Made by a program: the position numbers and the translations under genes. A model generated the notes under the pieces. The model saw only the letters and a program-made list of their open reading frames with translations, was not told where the DNA came from and did not search any database. A stretch of 64,000 bases of DNA, taken from Pseudomonadota bacterium (GTDB lineage Bacteria; Myxococcota_A; Polyangia; Polyangiales; Polyangiaceae). This document shows, in pieces, positions 27,158-36,805 of this stretch. The stretch covers positions 1 through 64,000 of the forward strand of contig JAEWRL010000100.1 in NCBI GenBank assembly GCA_023398955.1, written 5' to 3'. Each line of letters opens with the position of its first letter. The first letter of the stretch is position 1.

Positions 27158-28135
27158 ATGACCCGATCCCACGCATTGTTCACGGCCCTGTTCACCCTCG
27201 GCGCCAGCGCGGGGGCCTGGTCTTGCGGGTGCCCTCAAGAGGCCGCCACGCCGACAGGAGAACTCGCCGGCACCGGGATTGCCCCGGCGAATCCTTCTCC
27301 TGCCTCCGACGGAAGCCCGCCCAGCACCGATGCTGACCGCGCGCCAGCTGCAACACCACGAGGCGACGCGATCGGGACGGTGCCAACTATTGAGGATCCG
27401 GTGGTCCCCGACGTCATCCGGCTCGCTGTCGAAGGGGCGACCCGCTCCGCGGAAGACCGCGCACTGGACGCTGGGCGCGAGCCCGCCAAGACCTTGGCTT
27501 TCTTCGAGATCGCGCCGGGGCAGCGGGTAGCAGAGCTGGCAGCCGGCGGGGGCTACACGGCTGAACTCCTGGCGCGCATCGTGGGCCAAAAGGGCGAGGT
27601 CTACGCCCAGAACTCGCCGTTCATCCTCCGGCGTTTCGCCGCGGCCCCGTGGAGCGCGCGGCTCCAGAAGCCAGAGATGGCCAACGTCGCGCGTCTGGAT
27701 CGCGATTTCGACGATCCACTACCTCCCAACGTGACGGGGCTAGATGCGGTGCTCCTGGTGCTCTTCTACCACGATACCGTGTGGTTCGAGATCGATCGCG
27801 ACCGCATGAACCGGGCCGTCTACGCGGCGCTCGCACCAGGCGGCGTCTATGGCATCGTGGACCACGCTGCAGCGCCGGGAGCCGGTGTCTCGGTCGCCGA
27901 GAGCCTCCACCGCATCGAGGAGAGCACTGTGGTAGCAGAAGTCACGCGAGCGGGGTTCGAGCTCGACGCACGCGGGACCTTCCTGCAGAACCCCGAGGAC
28001 TCCCGAGACTGGAACGCTTCCCCTCGCAGCGCGGGTGAGCGTCGCGGAACCAGCGATCGCTTCGCCTTGCGCTTCCGTAAGCCGCGCTCCCCCGCAGTGA
28101 CGGCCGAGATGCGAGCTCCCGCGGATACGTGGTGA
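27158..28135 (+). CDS. Exported protein with class I methyltransferase fold
   Basis: A 325-residue protein starting MTRSHALFTALFTLGASAGA with Cys at about 23/25, so it is exported and perhaps a lipoprotein. A Pro/Ala/Ser linker follows (to about 85), then a methyltransferase-like domain (ALDAGREPAKTLAFFEIAPG, then VAELAAGGGYTAELLARIVG as motif I, and DAVLLVLFYHDTVWFEIDRD). It belongs to the group of predicted exported methyltransferases (COG4798-like). S-adenosylmethionine is not normally available outside the cytoplasm, so it may use the fold for another purpose. Divergent from the DUF4091 gene. Confidence 0.82.
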   Translation: MTRSHALFTALFTLGASAGAWSCGCPQEAATPTGELAGTGIAPANPSPASDGSPPSTDADRAPAATPRGDAIGTVPTIEDPVVPDVIRLAVEGATRSAEDRALDAGREPAKTLAFFEIAPGQRVAELAAGGGYTAELLARIVGQKGEVYAQNSPFILRRFAAAPWSARLQKPEMANVARLDRDFDDPLPPNVTGLDAVLLVLFYHDTVWFEIDRDRMNRAVYAALAPGGVYGIVDHAAAPGAGVSVAESLHRIEESTVVAEVTRAGFELDARGTFLQNPEDSRDWNASPRSAGERRGTSDRFALRFRKPRSPAVTAEMRAPADTW

Positions 28136-28295
28136 TCTGCCCGGGTGCGTGCAATCCACCAGGATCCCTAACCCTTCGCGCTGCTAAACCATCTCCGCGA
28201 CATCGGTTGCACCCCTGAGCCACCAGCGCGCATCGACTGGCACAACCGAAGGCACGAACCCCTCGCAAACGGCGTCCGTCTCGCTGTAGACTTGT

Positions 28296-28311
28296 TGGCA
28301 CAGAAGCTGCT
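28296..28311 (+). promoter_or_regulatory. Sigma-54-like -24/-12 promoter
   Basis: TGGCACAGAAGCTGCT matches the TGGCACG-N4-TTGCW pattern, with GG and GC at the correct spacing and two mismatches. Transcription would begin about 28321, just ahead of GGAGG (28325-28329) and ATG 28338. Confidence 0.45.
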
Positions 28312-28337
28312 CTCGAAGAGGGCCGGAGGTTCTAAAG

Positions 28338-30422
28338 ATGTTGGTTCGAAGACGTACGGTTCTCGGTGGTATCATCCCGGCCCTGTTGGTGGCCGCAGGT
28401 TGTGGCAGCAGTGATGATGGCGACGGCATCGCTGTGAGCGTTTCCTCACGGCTCAGCCGCGCTCAGAGCTGCGAAGACTTGTTGACGCGAATCCAGGCAG
28501 ACGCGGAAGCCAAGGTAAAGCTCAACGGCAAAGACGCGAAGGAGCAGAAGTACTGGTCGCGAGGCGGGCTCGACTTCGCCGTCGATGACGCCGTGGGCGC
28601 CCCTCCCCCGAACAGCGCCAGCAACGGGGCCGACGGGGCGACCGAGTCCGAGTCACCGGAGAGTTATTCCGAGACGAACACCCAGGTGCAAGGGGTCGAC
28701 GAGGCGGACATCGTCAAGACGGATGGAGATCATGTCTATCTCCTCCACGGTAACCAGCTCTTCGTGCTCGACTCGTGGCCAGCCGCGGCCACGACGATCG
28801 CTGGCCAAGCCGAGATCGAAGGCTATCCGCTCGAGATGTTCGTCTCCGGCGGCCGCGCGCTCGTTTATTCCCAGACGGCCGATCCGAACCCGGACGAAGC
28901 CCAGCTGTATCGCCCGGACTGCGTCGGTTGTGAGTGGGCCTACTGTGACGCCTACTACGGCGGCAACTTCGTCAAGCTCACCGTCTTGGACGTCAGCGCG
29001 GGCGAGCCAGCCGTGCTCCATGAGTCCTACTCGGAGGGTAGCTACGTCTCCTCGCGCATGCACGGGACGCTGACCCGTGGCGTCATCCAAGGTGGCTTCA
29101 AGGGACCAGGGCTCTACCCTTACATCAACTACTGGGACGAGAACGGGAACGAGCGCTCCGACATGGCGATTCAGGCGGACATCTCGAAGTGGGAGCGCGA
29201 GGTCATCGCTGCGATTGCCGAAACGAAGCTCACCGATTGGCTGCCGCGCTCCTACGTCGAGGAAGGAGGAGAGCTCGTGCCGGCGGAGCCCGACTGCACG
29301 GCTTTCTACGTCCCCGACGCCGCTGCAACCGAGTTCGGGATCACCAAGGTCACAGCGCTCGATCTCGCCGCCGAGCAGCCCGCCCCCGCGGACCTCTCCA
29401 TCGTCGGCTCCGCCCACGAGATCTACGCCAACCACGAGGTACTGCTGCTCGCCCAGAACGACTACTCCTGGCGCGTCCGAGATGCGGGGGGCAGCCAGAC
29501 TGCGCTGCACCTCTTCGACATTACGGCGTCGCAGCTGAGGTATGTCGGCTCGGGGTACGCCCCCGGGACGATTCACGATCAGTTCTCCCTCGACGAGCGT
29601 GAGGGCGTGATTCGCCTCTCGACGACGCAGGAGGTGGAAAAGGCGAACGACGATTGGGAGATGGTGAACTGGGTCGTTACCATGAAGCCTGACGCGACGG
29701 GTGAGCTCACCATCCACGGCAAGAGTGAGCAGCTCGCTCCAGGAGAGACCATCTACTCGACGCGCTTCATCGGTGACATGGCCTATGTCGTGACGTTCCG
29801 TCAGATGGACCCGCTGTTCGCCATCGACCTGCAGGACCCCAAGCACCCGACCTTGCTCGGCGAGCTCCACATCCCGGGCTTCAGCGACTACATGCATCCC
29901 CTCGGCGACGAACACCTGCTCACGATCGGACGCGACATCGACCCCGATACACAGGCGGACAAGGGGTTGCTCCTACAGATCTTCGATGTCAGCGACCCCA
30001 CGGAGCCGCAGCAGACCTTCACCCACAGCTATAACCAGGACGGCTGGTCAGAGGCCAACCACGAGCACAAGGCCTTCAACTACTATGCTCCCCTTCAGCT
30101 GCTGGCGTTCCCGTACACGAGCTACTCGGGAGCGATGTCGAGCTCCCTCGAGCTCTTCCGTGTCACGGCAGAGACTGGCTTCGAGCCCCTCGGGTCCATC
30201 TCGCACGGCGCCTTCGCGAACGACGCCTGCTACGACGAGATGGGCCGCTATTGGACGTGCAACTACAACCCGGACGTTCGCCGCGGGCTCTTCATCGAGG
30301 ACTACGTCTACTCGATCAGCTACGGAGGAATCCTCGTCCACGATCTCGACGACCTCTCGACGCCAGTAGCTTCCGTAGATCTGCCCGAGCCACAGACATC
30401 CGTCGGGTATTACTACTGGTGA
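28338..30422 (+). CDS. Secreted beta-propeller lipoprotein
   Basis: A 694-residue protein whose C-terminal part belongs to the secreted beta-propeller family (Beta_propel-type). MLVRRRTVLGGIIPALLVAAGC gives a lipoprotein signal with an Arg-rich start. The family-defining block NTQVQGVDEADIVKTDGDHV sits at about residue 113; later blades include DQFSLDEREGVIRLSTTQE, RFIGDMAYVVTFRQMDPLFA and PIPGFSDYMHP-like IPGFSDYMHPLGDEHLLTIG. Function in this family is not established; a surface protein is likely. GGAGG precedes the ATG by 8 bases. A sigma-54-like promoter lies directly upstream. Confidence 0.9.
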   Translation: MLVRRRTVLGGIIPALLVAAGCGSSDDGDGIAVSVSSRLSRAQSCEDLLTRIQADAEAKVKLNGKDAKEQKYWSRGGLDFAVDDAVGAPPPNSASNGADGATESESPESYSETNTQVQGVDEADIVKTDGDHVYLLHGNQLFVLDSWPAAATTIAGQAEIEGYPLEMFVSGGRALVYSQTADPNPDEAQLYRPDCVGCEWAYCDAYYGGNFVKLTVLDVSAGEPAVLHESYSEGSYVSSRMHGTLTRGVIQGGFKGPGLYPYINYWDENGNERSDMAIQADISKWEREVIAAIAETKLTDWLPRSYVEEGGELVPAEPDCTAFYVPDAAATEFGITKVTALDLAAEQPAPADLSIVGSAHEIYANHEVLLLAQNDYSWRVRDAGGSQTALHLFDITASQLRYVGSGYAPGTIHDQFSLDEREGVIRLSTTQEVEKANDDWEMVNWVVTMKPDATGELTIHGKSEQLAPGETIYSTRFIGDMAYVVTFRQMDPLFAIDLQDPKHPTLLGELHIPGFSDYMHPLGDEHLLTIGRDIDPDTQADKGLLLQIFDVSDPTEPQQTFTHSYNQDGWSEANHEHKAFNYYAPLQLLAFPYTSYSGAMSSSLELFRVTAETGFEPLGSISHGAFANDACYDEMGRYWTCNYNPDVRRGLFIEDYVYSISYGGILVHDLDDLSTPVASVDLPEPQTSVGYYYW

Positions 30423-30517
30423 GCGTCTTCCTCGGGGGCCGTTCAAGGCTCAGCGAGCCCGCGCCGCTCGCCCGCTGAGACCTTGCCGGCCCCCCTTCGA
30501 GATGCAAAGAGAAGGCG

Positions 30518-31462
30518 GTGTCACTCCGACGTCTCGAGTTTCGCAAGCTAGACGCCTTCACTGACGGCCCCTCGGGGGGGAACCCCGCGGGGCTCGTTCT
30601 GTTGCGCGAAGAGCAGACTCTCAGCGACGGAGAGATGCAGCAAGTCGCCTCGGAGCTCGGTGCATTCGTCTCCGAGGTGGCCTTTGCCCATCTCCAGGAG
30701 CACGGGATCTCGCTGCGCTACTTCTCCCGGGATTGCGAGGTCCCGTTCTGCGGCCACGCAACACTGGCTACCGCGGACTACCTTTTCGAGCACGAGCCCC
30801 ACTACCGCGATGGGAGTGCCCTGCGCCTAGAGACGCCGCGCGGCTCGTTGCTGGCTCACCACTACCGCGAGAATGGCGGGTGCACCTTTATCGAAGCACC
30901 CCGTTGGCGCGACGACGGCATCCGGGTGAGCGTCGAGGAGGCAGGCCGTGCCCTCGACATGCCCACCGCGGCCTTGGGCGCTGCCTCTCCCTCCGCCACC
31001 AAGCAAGCACCCCTCGTCGAGTGCGGGCTGCGGAGCGTCCTCTTACCTGCCGCAAGCCTCAGGAACGTCCTCACATGCACCCCACAGCCGGAGCGGCTCG
31101 CGAGCTTTCTCCGAACGCACGGTGCCGACGTCCTGGTCCTCTATACGACGGAAACGGCCCTGCCAGCCTGCGCCCTGCGCACCCGAGTCTTCTGTCCCAC
31201 CTTCGGGTACCTGGAGGATCCCGCGACGGGTTCTGGAAACGCAGCCCTGGCGGGCTGGTTACGGCAGCAGGGCCTTTGGGACGGCGAAGTGCTGAGCCTC
31301 GAGCAAGGGCCGGACGGCGCAAACCCAAATCGTGTCACAATCCGCCGAGGGCAGGACGGAGGACTCATGATTGGAGGCTCCGCCGTGGTCCGCATCGAGG
31401 GCGACTACCTGCTTCACAGGCATCGAGGGGGCCTGCGAGGCATGCTGCCCCGTGCTAATTGA
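30518..31462 (+). CDS. PhzF-family isomerase
   Basis: A 314-residue enzyme of the PhzF/diaminopimelate-epimerase fold, whose members isomerise small metabolites. Motifs: KLDAFTDGPSGGNPAGLVL at the N-terminus, SEVAF with the likely catalytic Glu, DCEVPFCGHATLATADYLFE, and C-terminal YLEDPATGSGNAALAGWL. The length is normal. It starts at GTG 30518, with no strong ribosome binding site. It stands between the beta-propeller and fibro-slime genes. No biosynthetic cluster surrounds it, so the substrate is unknown and phenazine synthesis is not implied. Confidence 0.9.
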   Translation: MSLRRLEFRKLDAFTDGPSGGNPAGLVLLREEQTLSDGEMQQVASELGAFVSEVAFAHLQEHGISLRYFSRDCEVPFCGHATLATADYLFEHEPHYRDGSALRLETPRGSLLAHHYRENGGCTFIEAPRWRDDGIRVSVEEAGRALDMPTAALGAASPSATKQAPLVECGLRSVLLPAASLRNVLTCTPQPERLASFLRTHGADVLVLYTTETALPACALRTRVFCPTFGYLEDPATGSGNAALAGWLRQQGLWDGEVLSLEQGPDGANPNRVTIRRGQDGGLMIGGSAVVRIEGDYLLHRHRGGLRGMLPRAN

Positions 31463-31513
31463 ATGGTACGATTTGCCCGCACAAGCCATCCGGTCGGGCT
31501 CAGGAAGGCAACA

Positions 31514-32536
31514 ATGGAACTTCGCTTAATCACCCTAGCCATATCGTCTCTCCTCGTCGTCTCGGCCTGCGCCGCGGGCTCGGACAGCAAGGGCAACTCC
31601 TCGGGGGGCTCGGGAACCGCATCCGGGACCGGCGCCGCGCCTGGCTCAGGCTCCGGCACCGGTTCGACGGGCTCCCTCGATGGGCTCGATGACCCGCCAA
31701 GCTTGGGGGGGGAGTGTGGCACAGTCCTACCCGTGCTCTTTCGCGACTTCAAGAGCTTCGCCGAGGGAGGCCTGAAGGACTTCGAGCTCTCGGCGGTTTA
31801 TCCTGCTGGCGACGGCAGCTGGCAGTTCAACGAATACGGCGAAGGCAATCAGAAGGGCCAAGCCGACTACAAGGGGTTGAACGAGGCAGGCTGCAACCTT
31901 GTCGCTAGCGAGCTCGGAGCGGACTACAAGCCCATCTTCAACACCGGCATCACCAACCCGGGACTAGGTCTGAAGCGCACCCTAGCGCCCCAGCGCAACA
32001 CGATGAATAACCCGCCGGTCTTCCAGCATGTGACGGGCTGCTCGGAGTGGGACTGGGGCTGGACACCGCCGGACGTCATCAGCGGCGCCGCCACCTTCGA
32101 CCAGTGGTACCGCACCGTACCCGACGTCAACATCGAGATCCCCGGGGAGCTCCCGCTGACGGATGGCGTCTTCGAGAGCAACGCCTTCTTTCCTCTCGAC
32201 AACCAGGGGTTCGGCAACACGCCGGGCTACGATCACAACTATCACTTCACCACCGAAGCCCACGTGAGTTTCACCTACGAGTCGGGGCAGGTTTTCACGT
32301 TCCGGGGTGATGACGACCTGTGGGTCTTCGTGAACGGGAAGCTCGCGCTCGACCTCGGGGGCGTCCACGAGCCGATGGAGGGCACGCTCAACTTCGACGT
32401 GAAGGCGGCCCAGCTCGGTATCACGCCTGGCAACAAGTACAACATGGACATCTTCCACGCCGAGCGTCAGACGGTAGAGTCGAACTTCCGCGTGGAGACG
32501 AACATCACCTGCTTCGAGGTGGTGGAGGTCTACTGA
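31514..32536 (+). CDS. Fibro-slime domain lipoprotein
   Basis: A 340-residue surface protein. The ATG at 31514 gives MELRLITLAISSLLVVSAC, then a Gly/Ser/Ala/Thr linker and the fibro-slime domain (about 75-340), with the characteristic FTFRGDDDLWVFVNGKLALD followed by LGGVHEPMEG and NMDIFHAERQTVESNFR. This domain is known from Fibrobacter and slime-mould-type surface proteins and is PA14-like, so binding to polysaccharide is plausible. The in-frame ATG at 31463 would put 17 residues before the signal peptide and is less likely. Confidence 0.88.
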   Translation: MELRLITLAISSLLVVSACAAGSDSKGNSSGGSGTASGTGAAPGSGSGTGSTGSLDGLDDPPSLGGECGTVLPVLFRDFKSFAEGGLKDFELSAVYPAGDGSWQFNEYGEGNQKGQADYKGLNEAGCNLVASELGADYKPIFNTGITNPGLGLKRTLAPQRNTMNNPPVFQHVTGCSEWDWGWTPPDVISGAATFDQWYRTVPDVNIEIPGELPLTDGVFESNAFFPLDNQGFGNTPGYDHNYHFTTEAHVSFTYESGQVFTFRGDDDLWVFVNGKLALDLGGVHEPMEGTLNFDVKAAQLGITPGNKYNMDIFHAERQTVESNFRVETNITCFEVVEVY

Positions 32537-32635
32537 GAGGGCAGCGCCCCAGTGCGGGCCACACCTTGGCGCGAGCAGCACCTTGGCGCGGGCGACGCTC
32601 GACCACGCGTGATGCCCGCGCCGGCTCGGCGAGCC

Positions 32636-33844
32636 TCAGCGGAGCCGGAGCTCGTAGATTGCGTCGCTCCACACCTGTCGGCAGGTACGCTCTTCGTCGG
32701 GCTCCTCAGCCCAGCCCCCCAGGAAGTAGAAGGCATTCCCCACAGTCGCGCCGGCATGGTACTCGAGGCGCGGAACGGGCCCCCGCGTCTCCAGCTGGGT
32801 CCAGCTCTCAGCGGCTATGTCGAACGCCCAAACCTCGCCTGTCGCTTTGGCCCGCTGCGGAAAGCCGACGCAGTCGACGTCCGTGGGAAGATCACCGCCG
32901 ACGTGAACGAGGTAGCGCCTACCCATGGGACCGCCAAGCACGCCCATGGCTCCCTGGTCGCGGTTGGGAGCGATCCCATTCGGCAGCTCTCGGAAGGAGT
33001 TCTCGGCGATGTCGTACACCCAAAAATCGTCGACTCTCTCGAAGCCCGCGGCGCCCACAGCAAGCCCTCCATAGAAGTAGACCTTGCCTTCCTTCTGGTC
33101 GAGGGCCACGGCCGGCTTATAGCGAGGAGGCGGCACGGGTCCATTCGGGGCGAGCTCCGTCCACTGGTTCTCGCGCGGGTCGAAGCGCCACAGCTCGTTG
33201 TTGACATTGAAGTAGCGGTCGATGCCGGCAAACATATAGAAGAAGCCCCCGAAGGACTCTGCCACGCAGCCCGTGCGCGCGGCGGGTCGATCCCCGACCG
33301 GTGACAACGACGACCAACGCCGCGCCCGAAGATCGTACCGCCAGAGAGTATCGCTCACGACGAGGGAGCCGAAGAAGTCCGGCCTCAACTCGAAGACGTA
33401 GTGAGCGCCGCCAAATAGATACAGCGAGGGTGATGGCAGGACGCTGCCCGCCATGCACGAGTAGGACAAGCCACCGGGCTCGTCGTCGCCCCGCTGTGGC
33501 AGCTCACGGACGCGTTCAGCGTGTGGAAAGACGCGCAGCAGGTCGAGCGGGAACGTGTTGGTTTGGGTCTCGAAGTCATCGACGACCCCGCGCGCCACGA
33601 ACAGCCCGCCGCCGAGGGAGGCCAAAGCGTGACCCGTTCGTGGACTCAGAGCGCCAGCCGGAACTCGTAGCTGCTCGACCTGGGCGATGATACCGCCCCT
33701 GGAGCACCCACTGGCCACCGAGGTCGACGCCACTTCTTCGGGAGCGTCGGCGCACCCCGTGCCCAACAGCGCGAGCGCGCCGGCCACATGCCGCACTGAG
33801 AATACGTCGATGACAAACCCATTCACCCATGATGCGCGATTCAT
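32636..33844 (-). CDS. Kelch-repeat lipoprotein
   Basis: A 402-residue protein with a signal sequence and lipobox GTGC. About five kelch-type blades are visible, for example SLYLFGGAHYVFELRP, DTLWRYDLRARRWSSLSPVG, NELWRFDPRENQWTELAPNG, KVYFYGGLAVGAAG with DDFWVYDIAENSFREL, and GEVWAFDIAAESWTQLETRG with NAFYFLGGWAEE. Together they form a beta-propeller. The start ATG 33844 has GGAGG seven bases upstream, better than ATG 33850. Function is unknown; such proteins are usually surface interaction modules. Confidence 0.88.
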   Translation of the reverse strand: MNRASWVNGFVIDVFSVRHVAGALALLGTGCADAPEEVASTSVASGCSRGGIIAQVEQLRVPAGALSPRTGHALASLGGGLFVARGVVDDFETQTNTFPLDLLRVFPHAERVRELPQRGDDEPGGLSYSCMAGSVLPSPSLYLFGGAHYVFELRPDFFGSLVVSDTLWRYDLRARRWSSLSPVGDRPAARTGCVAESFGGFFYMFAGIDRYFNVNNELWRFDPRENQWTELAPNGPVPPPRYKPAVALDQKEGKVYFYGGLAVGAAGFERVDDFWVYDIAENSFRELPNGIAPNRDQGAMGVLGGPMGRRYLVHVGGDLPTDVDCVGFPQRAKATGEVWAFDIAAESWTQLETRGPVPRLEYHAGATVGNAFYFLGGWAEEPDEERTCRQVWSDAIYELRLR

Positions 33845-34034
33845 AGACACCTCCAGGATTCACGAGGGCACCGAGCCCCGCCGCCCTTCCACGACATTCT
33901 CGCCAGCATAACCCAGCTCCTTTGGCCTTCGAAGCAAGAACAACGATGACCCTGGTGTAGGCGAGTGCGGGGAGGTAATCCCCGATGCGGCACTCGGTAC
34001 GACGAGCACGCCCGCTACGCACCCTGCTCGAGCC

Positions 34035-36653
34035 TCAGCTCGCTTCCTCCGATCCTCGGCCCTGCCCTACCTCCGCACCAGCAGCGAGGGAGCCGGCGGC
34101 CGCATCTCCGTCCAAACCCAGGCCCGCACCCTCGAGCGCCTCGAGCGCCTCGGAGAGCGTGAAGGGCTTCTGCAAGCACGGGCGCTCACAGTCTTCCAGG
34201 AAGGACCTCGCGGGAGAGCCCAAGCCGGCGCCGGTCATAAAGACGAAGGCGCTGCGGTAAGCCGGCACGAGCGCGCAGAGGCGCTGAAAGACCACCTCCC
34301 CAGAGACGCGCGGCATGAGCAGGTCACAGAGGATGACGTCGAAAACGTGCCCGCTGGCAAGCTCGACGGCGCGTTCTCCGCCGCACACCACAGTGACGTC
34401 GTAGACGTCCGTCAAGGTCCGCCCCAGAGCTGCCGCGAAACGCTGCTCGTCGTCGACCAGAAGGAGCCGGCGACGCCGAGTGAGCGCGCGAGAGCTCGTC
34501 ACCGGTCGAGTCGGCGCCGCCTCGAAAGGCCCGTCCGCGAGCGGCAGCCTGACCAAGAAGCGGGCCCCGAACCCCTCACCGCCCAGGCGGAACGCGGGGC
34601 TCTCGACCGTGATGCTACCGCGAGCTTCCTCGACGATCTGGCGACAGATGGCGAGGCCCAACCCGGTACCCCGTTCCGCGCTCTTCGTCGTGAAGAAGGG
34701 ACGCCAGATCCGCTCCAGATCGCGGAGCGCTATGCCCGGTCCCGTATCCGAAACCTCGATCTCGGCGTGGTCGTCGATCACCCTCGTCGCGACTCGAATG
34801 AGGTGATCGCTGGCTTCGCGCTCGGTCACCGCCTGAGATGCGTTGATGAGCAGATTGACGAGCACCTGAGGCAGCCGCGACCCTTTCATCCATACGAGCG
34901 CCGCTGCTCCCAGCTCGACTGCTACCTGCGCACCACTCACCGTTTGGCAGCGTGTCAACGTGACGGCACTCTGCACGGCGCGGTTGACATCCGTAAGCTG
35001 GTAGTGAGCCCGACTCTCTGACTCGGGTCCGGCAAACAAACGGAGATCCTGTGTGATGGTCACGATGCGCGACAACTCCGCTTGGAGCTCGGATACGAGC
35101 TGGGCTCCGGATTGCCAGAGGTCCTCTCCATCGAGCGCCCCCGCCGCACCCTCCTGTAGCGACGCCGCTCCGAACACAGGGCTCGTCGATGCCTCGCGCG
35201 TCGGCTCGCCCAGCGTCCGCAACAGACCCTGCAAGCGCTGCAGGCCCAGCATAAGGAACGCGGCGGGGTTGTTGATCTCGTGGGCCACGCTGGCCGCGAG
35301 CTGCCCGAGCGCCCGCAGCCTGTCCCCCTGCACCAGGCTCGCCCGCACCGCGTGCTCGGCGCTCACGTCGATCAGCGTTCCCTCCACGGCAGCGAGGCCG
35401 TCGCCCTCTCGCAGTGGATAGACCGTTCCGCGAACCAAGATCTCCGTCTCCCCGGCCGCAGCCAAGCGGGCCTCGTAGGACGCAGTGACGACTCCAGACC
35501 GCACCACCTCCACGGCGGCATCGAATGCCGCCTTTGCTTCGTCACCGACGTGCAACATGCGGAGCGAATGCGGCTCCTTCAGCGCCTGGCTCGGGGAGAC
35601 GCCCAGGAGGCGCTCTGCGTGGCGGTTTAGGTACAGGAGCCGCCCCGTCTGCGGCTCTAGACGGAAGATGACGAGGGGCGCGTTGTCCAGCAGCGTTCGG
35701 TGCTGTTCCTCGAGCGCCCGAACCCGAGCCAGGTGAGCGAGCGCCTCGCGCTCGGCAGCAGCGAGCCGCGACTCATCGCGGACGAGCGCGTGAGCCGCCA
35801 CCCGAGGATCGTCGCGCACCGTCGTCACGGAGATAGAAACGGGGCGCTGCCCAACAATGCCGCCTCTCGCATCCCGGACGGGAAGCGTCATCGTGTCCGG
35901 AAGCGACAGGGGAGTGCCTGGCGAAGGCTCCGCCGAAGTGCCAAGCGCCTCGTCGATGGACGAGCCAATGAGGCGCTCGCGGGAGAGCCCCGTCAGCGTC
36001 GCGGCCGCCGGATTCGCGTCGGTGATCACCCCGCGCGCGTCCCAGGCCAACATGGCGTCGCCCGCCGTATCGACGATCATGGCTCGCCGCCTATCACTAG
36101 CCAACCGGGCACACAGCTCGAAGTTCACGCCGAAGAGCTCGGCCATTTCCATCAGGAGCTCGAGGTCAGCACTGCCGGCAGCCCCCTCGTCGCGAAAACA
36201 AACGATGAGCTTCGCCAGTACCGCGCCGCGCGAGATCGCCGGGTCCCCAACCACGCCACGCGAAGATGCGATGTGCAACCGCGGCGGCTCCTGGATGGGA
36301 ATGGCGACGTAGGAGAGATAGCCAGTGCGCGCGATGAACTGGTCGAGGGCGTCACCAGCACGAGTATCCTCGCAAATGCGCGGGGCCCCGCCCATCACGA
36401 TGCCGCGATTGACCGCATCGGGGAGCGGAAAGCGGGCCCCATAGGGAGTCGGCAGCGCGTCGGTGTCAACGGACACCGCGTAGACGGTCTGCTCGTTGTG
36501 GCTGGGCACGACGACGACCAGGCGCCCGAGCGGAACGAAGCGCGAGAGCGTTCTCGTCAGCGCTTCGAACGCATCCCGCTTCAACAGGTCGACGTGGCAC
36601 GCGGCGACTCGCAAGAGAGCATTGAGAGCCTGAGTTCGCTGCAAGGAGTCCAC
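34035..36653 (-). CDS. Hybrid histidine kinase, GAF-PAS-PAS-kinase-receiver
   Basis: An 872-residue cytoplasmic sensor kinase with no membrane segment. From GTG 36653: a GAF-like domain (about 20-185), a PAS (about 190-300), a second PAS (about 315-435), the dimerisation/phospho-acceptor helix with His458 in ASVAHEINNPAAF, an ATPase domain (N-box NLLINASQA, G1 DTGPGIA, FFTTKSAERGTGLGLAI) and a C-terminal receiver (LLLVDDEQRF, Asp in ILCDLLMPRVSG, LQKPF). The HEINNP H-box is typical of NtrB/atoS-like kinases. Because the receiver is its own, a phosphorelay or self-contained output is likely. Divergent from the DUF763 gene. The in-frame extension to 36755 would cover the probable shared promoter region. 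Confidence 0.88.
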   Translation of the reverse strand: MDSLQRTQALNALLRVAACHVDLLKRDAFEALTRTLSRFVPLGRLVVVVPSHNEQTVYAVSVDTDALPTPYGARFPLPDAVNRGIVMGGAPRICEDTRAGDALDQFIARTGYLSYVAIPIQEPPRLHIASSRGVVGDPAISRGAVLAKLIVCFRDEGAAGSADLELLMEMAELFGVNFELCARLASDRRRAMIVDTAGDAMLAWDARGVITDANPAAATLTGLSRERLIGSSIDEALGTSAEPSPGTPLSLPDTMTLPVRDARGGIVGQRPVSISVTTVRDDPRVAAHALVRDESRLAAAEREALAHLARVRALEEQHRTLLDNAPLVIFRLEPQTGRLLYLNRHAERLLGVSPSQALKEPHSLRMLHVGDEAKAAFDAAVEVVRSGVVTASYEARLAAAGETEILVRGTVYPLREGDGLAAVEGTLIDVSAEHAVRASLVQGDRLRALGQLAASVAHEINNPAAFLMLGLQRLQGLLRTLGEPTREASTSPVFGAASLQEGAAGALDGEDLWQSGAQLVSELQAELSRIVTITQDLRLFAGPESESRAHYQLTDVNRAVQSAVTLTRCQTVSGAQVAVELGAAALVWMKGSRLPQVLVNLLINASQAVTEREASDHLIRVATRVIDDHAEIEVSDTGPGIALRDLERIWRPFFTTKSAERGTGLGLAICRQIVEEARGSITVESPAFRLGGEGFGARFLVRLPLADGPFEAAPTRPVTSSRALTRRRRLLLVDDEQRFAAALGRTLTDVYDVTVVCGGERAVELASGHVFDVILCDLLMPRVSGEVVFQRLCALVPAYRSAFVFMTGAGLGSPARSFLEDCERPCLQKPFTLSEALEALEGAGLGLDGDAAAGSLAAGAEVGQGRGSEEAS

Positions 36654-36805
36654 GGTGCGACAATCATAAATAGTTTCGTGACGCGAGTCGAACCATGACC
36701 GGAATCGTAGCCGAACGTTAACGCGACAGCGCAGCGACCTTGCGCCCTCCCTCACGCCAAGCCCCAGGTCCTGGCAGGGCTTCCGGGGGTGTGCTAGCGG
36801 GACAC

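Noticed and set aside
30518..31462. Phenazine biosynthesis role for the PhzF-family gene
   Set aside because: No other phenazine genes nearby; the family is broad.
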